Below, piece after piece: positions 4,803 to 5,572 of a stretch of 5,572 nucleotides of DNA. Position numbers and translations under genes: made by a program. The DNA comes from Helicobacteraceae bacterium (lineage in GTDB: Bacteria; Campylobacterota; Campylobacteria; Campylobacterales; Sulfurimonadaceae). Within the stretch, counting starts at the first letter, position 1, and each line of letters opens with the position of its first letter. The notes beneath the pieces were generated by a model, which was not told the DNA's origin, did no database searches, and saw nothing but the letters and a program-made list of their open reading frames with translations. The stretch is from positions 1 through 5,572 of the forward strand of contig WFMO01000122.1 in NCBI GenBank assembly GCA_015489055.1, written 5' to 3'.

Positions 4803-5572
4803 TTGAAAATCGTTAACCCATCATGTGATAATCTTGAACACTCAACAGTAAAAGAGGTCCCTATAACTTGTGATGAGTATAACGGTTTGATGAATATACA
4901 ATCGGTTGTTTTAAAAATGGTTGCAGAAAATTTGGGTAGTGAACTTATTTTTGATAAACTGTGTCAAATGGCTGAAAAGCTGCTTCCAAACTCTGTCGCT
5001 TCGATTATGATTCTTAACAATAAAACAAAACGGCTAAACGTTTTAGCCGCACCCTCAATTCCACAAGAAGGAAAAGATGCTTTAATGGGGCTAAAACCGG
5101 GGCCTGGTGGCGGTTCATGCGGCAATGCCATATTTCATAACGAACCAACATTTGTAAAAAATACTTTTAAAGATACAAAATGGAGCGATATCAGAGATAT
5201 CGCATATAATTTTAACATATGCTCTTGTTGGTCAATGCCTATTCGTCAAAAAAACGGAGAGCCGATTGGAACATTTGCACTTTCATCGTTTGAGCATAGA
5301 TTACCCTCTTTATTTCATAAAAACTTACTGCAAACGGCTGCTGAAATTGTTTTGATAGTTTTAAATTTAAAACGGCAAGAGCAAACTATTTTAAAAAATC
5401 AAAAACGCATTAAGTTATTTGCCACGGCTTTGGAAAACACTAATGAAGGCCTATTTATCACAGATAAAAACAATAAAATCATTGAAATAAATAATGCTTT
5501 TACAGAGATTTTAGGCTACAAAAAGGATGAAGTCTTAGGACAAGATCCAAAAATATTTGCTTCAGGTAAGCA
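4803..5572 (+). CDS. GAF-PAS sensory protein, 3' end outside the window
   Basis: From TTG 4803 the frame is open for 256 codons to the window edge, so only the N-terminal part is seen. There is no signal peptide or membrane segment, so it looks cytoplasmic. Residues about 33-195 form a GAF domain, with the characteristic run GPGGGSCGNAIF (100-111), a TKWSDIRD segment, CSCWSMPI (140-147) and GEPIGTFALSS. A PAS domain begins about residue 206 (FATALENTNEGLFIT) and continues through NKIIEINNAFTEILGY and a DPKIFASG segment near the edge, a common form in signalling proteins. GAF-PAS proteins of this pattern usually end in GGDEF, EAL or histidine kinase domains; which one applies here cannot be seen. 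GAF and PAS domains bind small ligands or cofactors, but nothing here identifies the ligand. A TATAAT box at 4776 and AAGGAG at 4791 suggest separate expression. Six cysteines (8, 23, 54, 106, 140, 142) are visible. Confidence 0.9.
   Translation, partial: MKIVNPSCDNLEHSTVKEVPITCDEYNGLMNIQSVVLKMVAENLGSELIFDKLCQMAEKLLPNSVASIMILNNKTKRLNVLAAPSIPQEGKDALMGLKPGPGGGSCGNAIFHNEPTFVKNTFKDTKWSDIRDIAYNFNICSCWSMPIRQKNGEPIGTFALSSFEHRLPSLFHKNLLQTAAEIVLIVLNLKRQEQTILKNQKRIKLFATALENTNEGLFITDKNNKIIEINNAFTEILGYKKDEVLGQDPKIFASGK
5016..5049 (-). terminator. Candidate intrinsic terminator on the antisense strand, inside the GAF domain gene
   Basis: CGGCTAAA at 5031-5038 and TTTAGCCG at 5042-5049 form a perfect 8-bp stem with a 3-base loop. 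Read on the minus strand, the stem is followed at once by TTTTGTTTTATTGTT (5030 to 5016), the layout of a Rho-independent terminator. On the plus strand the stem is followed by CACCCTC, so sense transcription would not be stopped. No minus-strand gene is evident upstream of it in the window, so its role, if any, would be to limit antisense RNA. Confidence 0.4.
5185..5203. repeat. Perfect 8-bp inverted repeat with 3-base spacer
   Basis: GCGATATC at 5185-5192 and GATATCGC at 5196-5203 are exact inverted copies separated by AGA. They encode the SDIRDIA segment of the GAF domain. The repeated D-I dipeptide explains part of the symmetry. No T-run follows on either strand, so a terminator role is unlikely. 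Confidence 0.5.

Overview
The window is AT-rich, its genes are packed tightly, and ribosome binding sites are mostly AAGGAG followed by ATG or TTG starts. Together with a carboxynorspermidine decarboxylase of the type used for spermidine synthesis, this suggests a Campylobacterota (epsilonproteobacterial) chromosome, perhaps Sulfurimonas-like. The genus is an inference from gene style, not a match I could run.

Layout. (1) Positions 1-722, minus strand: the 5' part of an exported Sel1-repeat protein whose 3' end lies outside the window. (2) Positions 723-773: a 51-bp divergent promoter region with overlapping -10 elements for the two strands. (3) Positions 774-4767, plus strand: four closely spaced genes that probably form one operon. 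They are nspC (carboxynorspermidine decarboxylase), a small TehB-like SAM-dependent methyltransferase, a six-transmembrane voltage-sensor-type potassium channel with a C-terminal RCK (TrkA-N/TrkA-C) domain, and a separate soluble RCK protein. Gaps are 19, 18 and 3 bp. (4) Positions 4768-4802: a short gap with a perfect TATAAT -10 box. (5) Positions 4803-5572, plus strand: the start of a GAF-PAS sensory protein that runs off the window and could continue into a signalling output domain.

How the genes may work together. The best-supported pair is the channel and the soluble RCK protein. The channel carries its own ligand-sensing RCK domain, and the next gene encodes a free paralogous RCK domain, so the two may build a mixed gating ring on a tetrameric K+ channel. 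Upstream, nspC makes a polyamine, the other main class of cytoplasmic cation that balances nucleic-acid charge. Co-transcription of polyamine synthesis and a K+ channel is suggestive but unproven. The methyltransferase substrate is unknown. The GAF-PAS gene probably has its own promoter and need not belong to the same function.

No tRNA, rRNA, CRISPR array, insertion sequence or phage gene was seen. No gene-free stretch exceeds 51 bp. Nothing here is clearly a new system. The items most worth a second look are the channel plus free RCK arrangement, the changed glycine motif in the free RCK, the possibly leaderless nspC start and a hairpin shaped like an antisense terminator inside the GAF gene.
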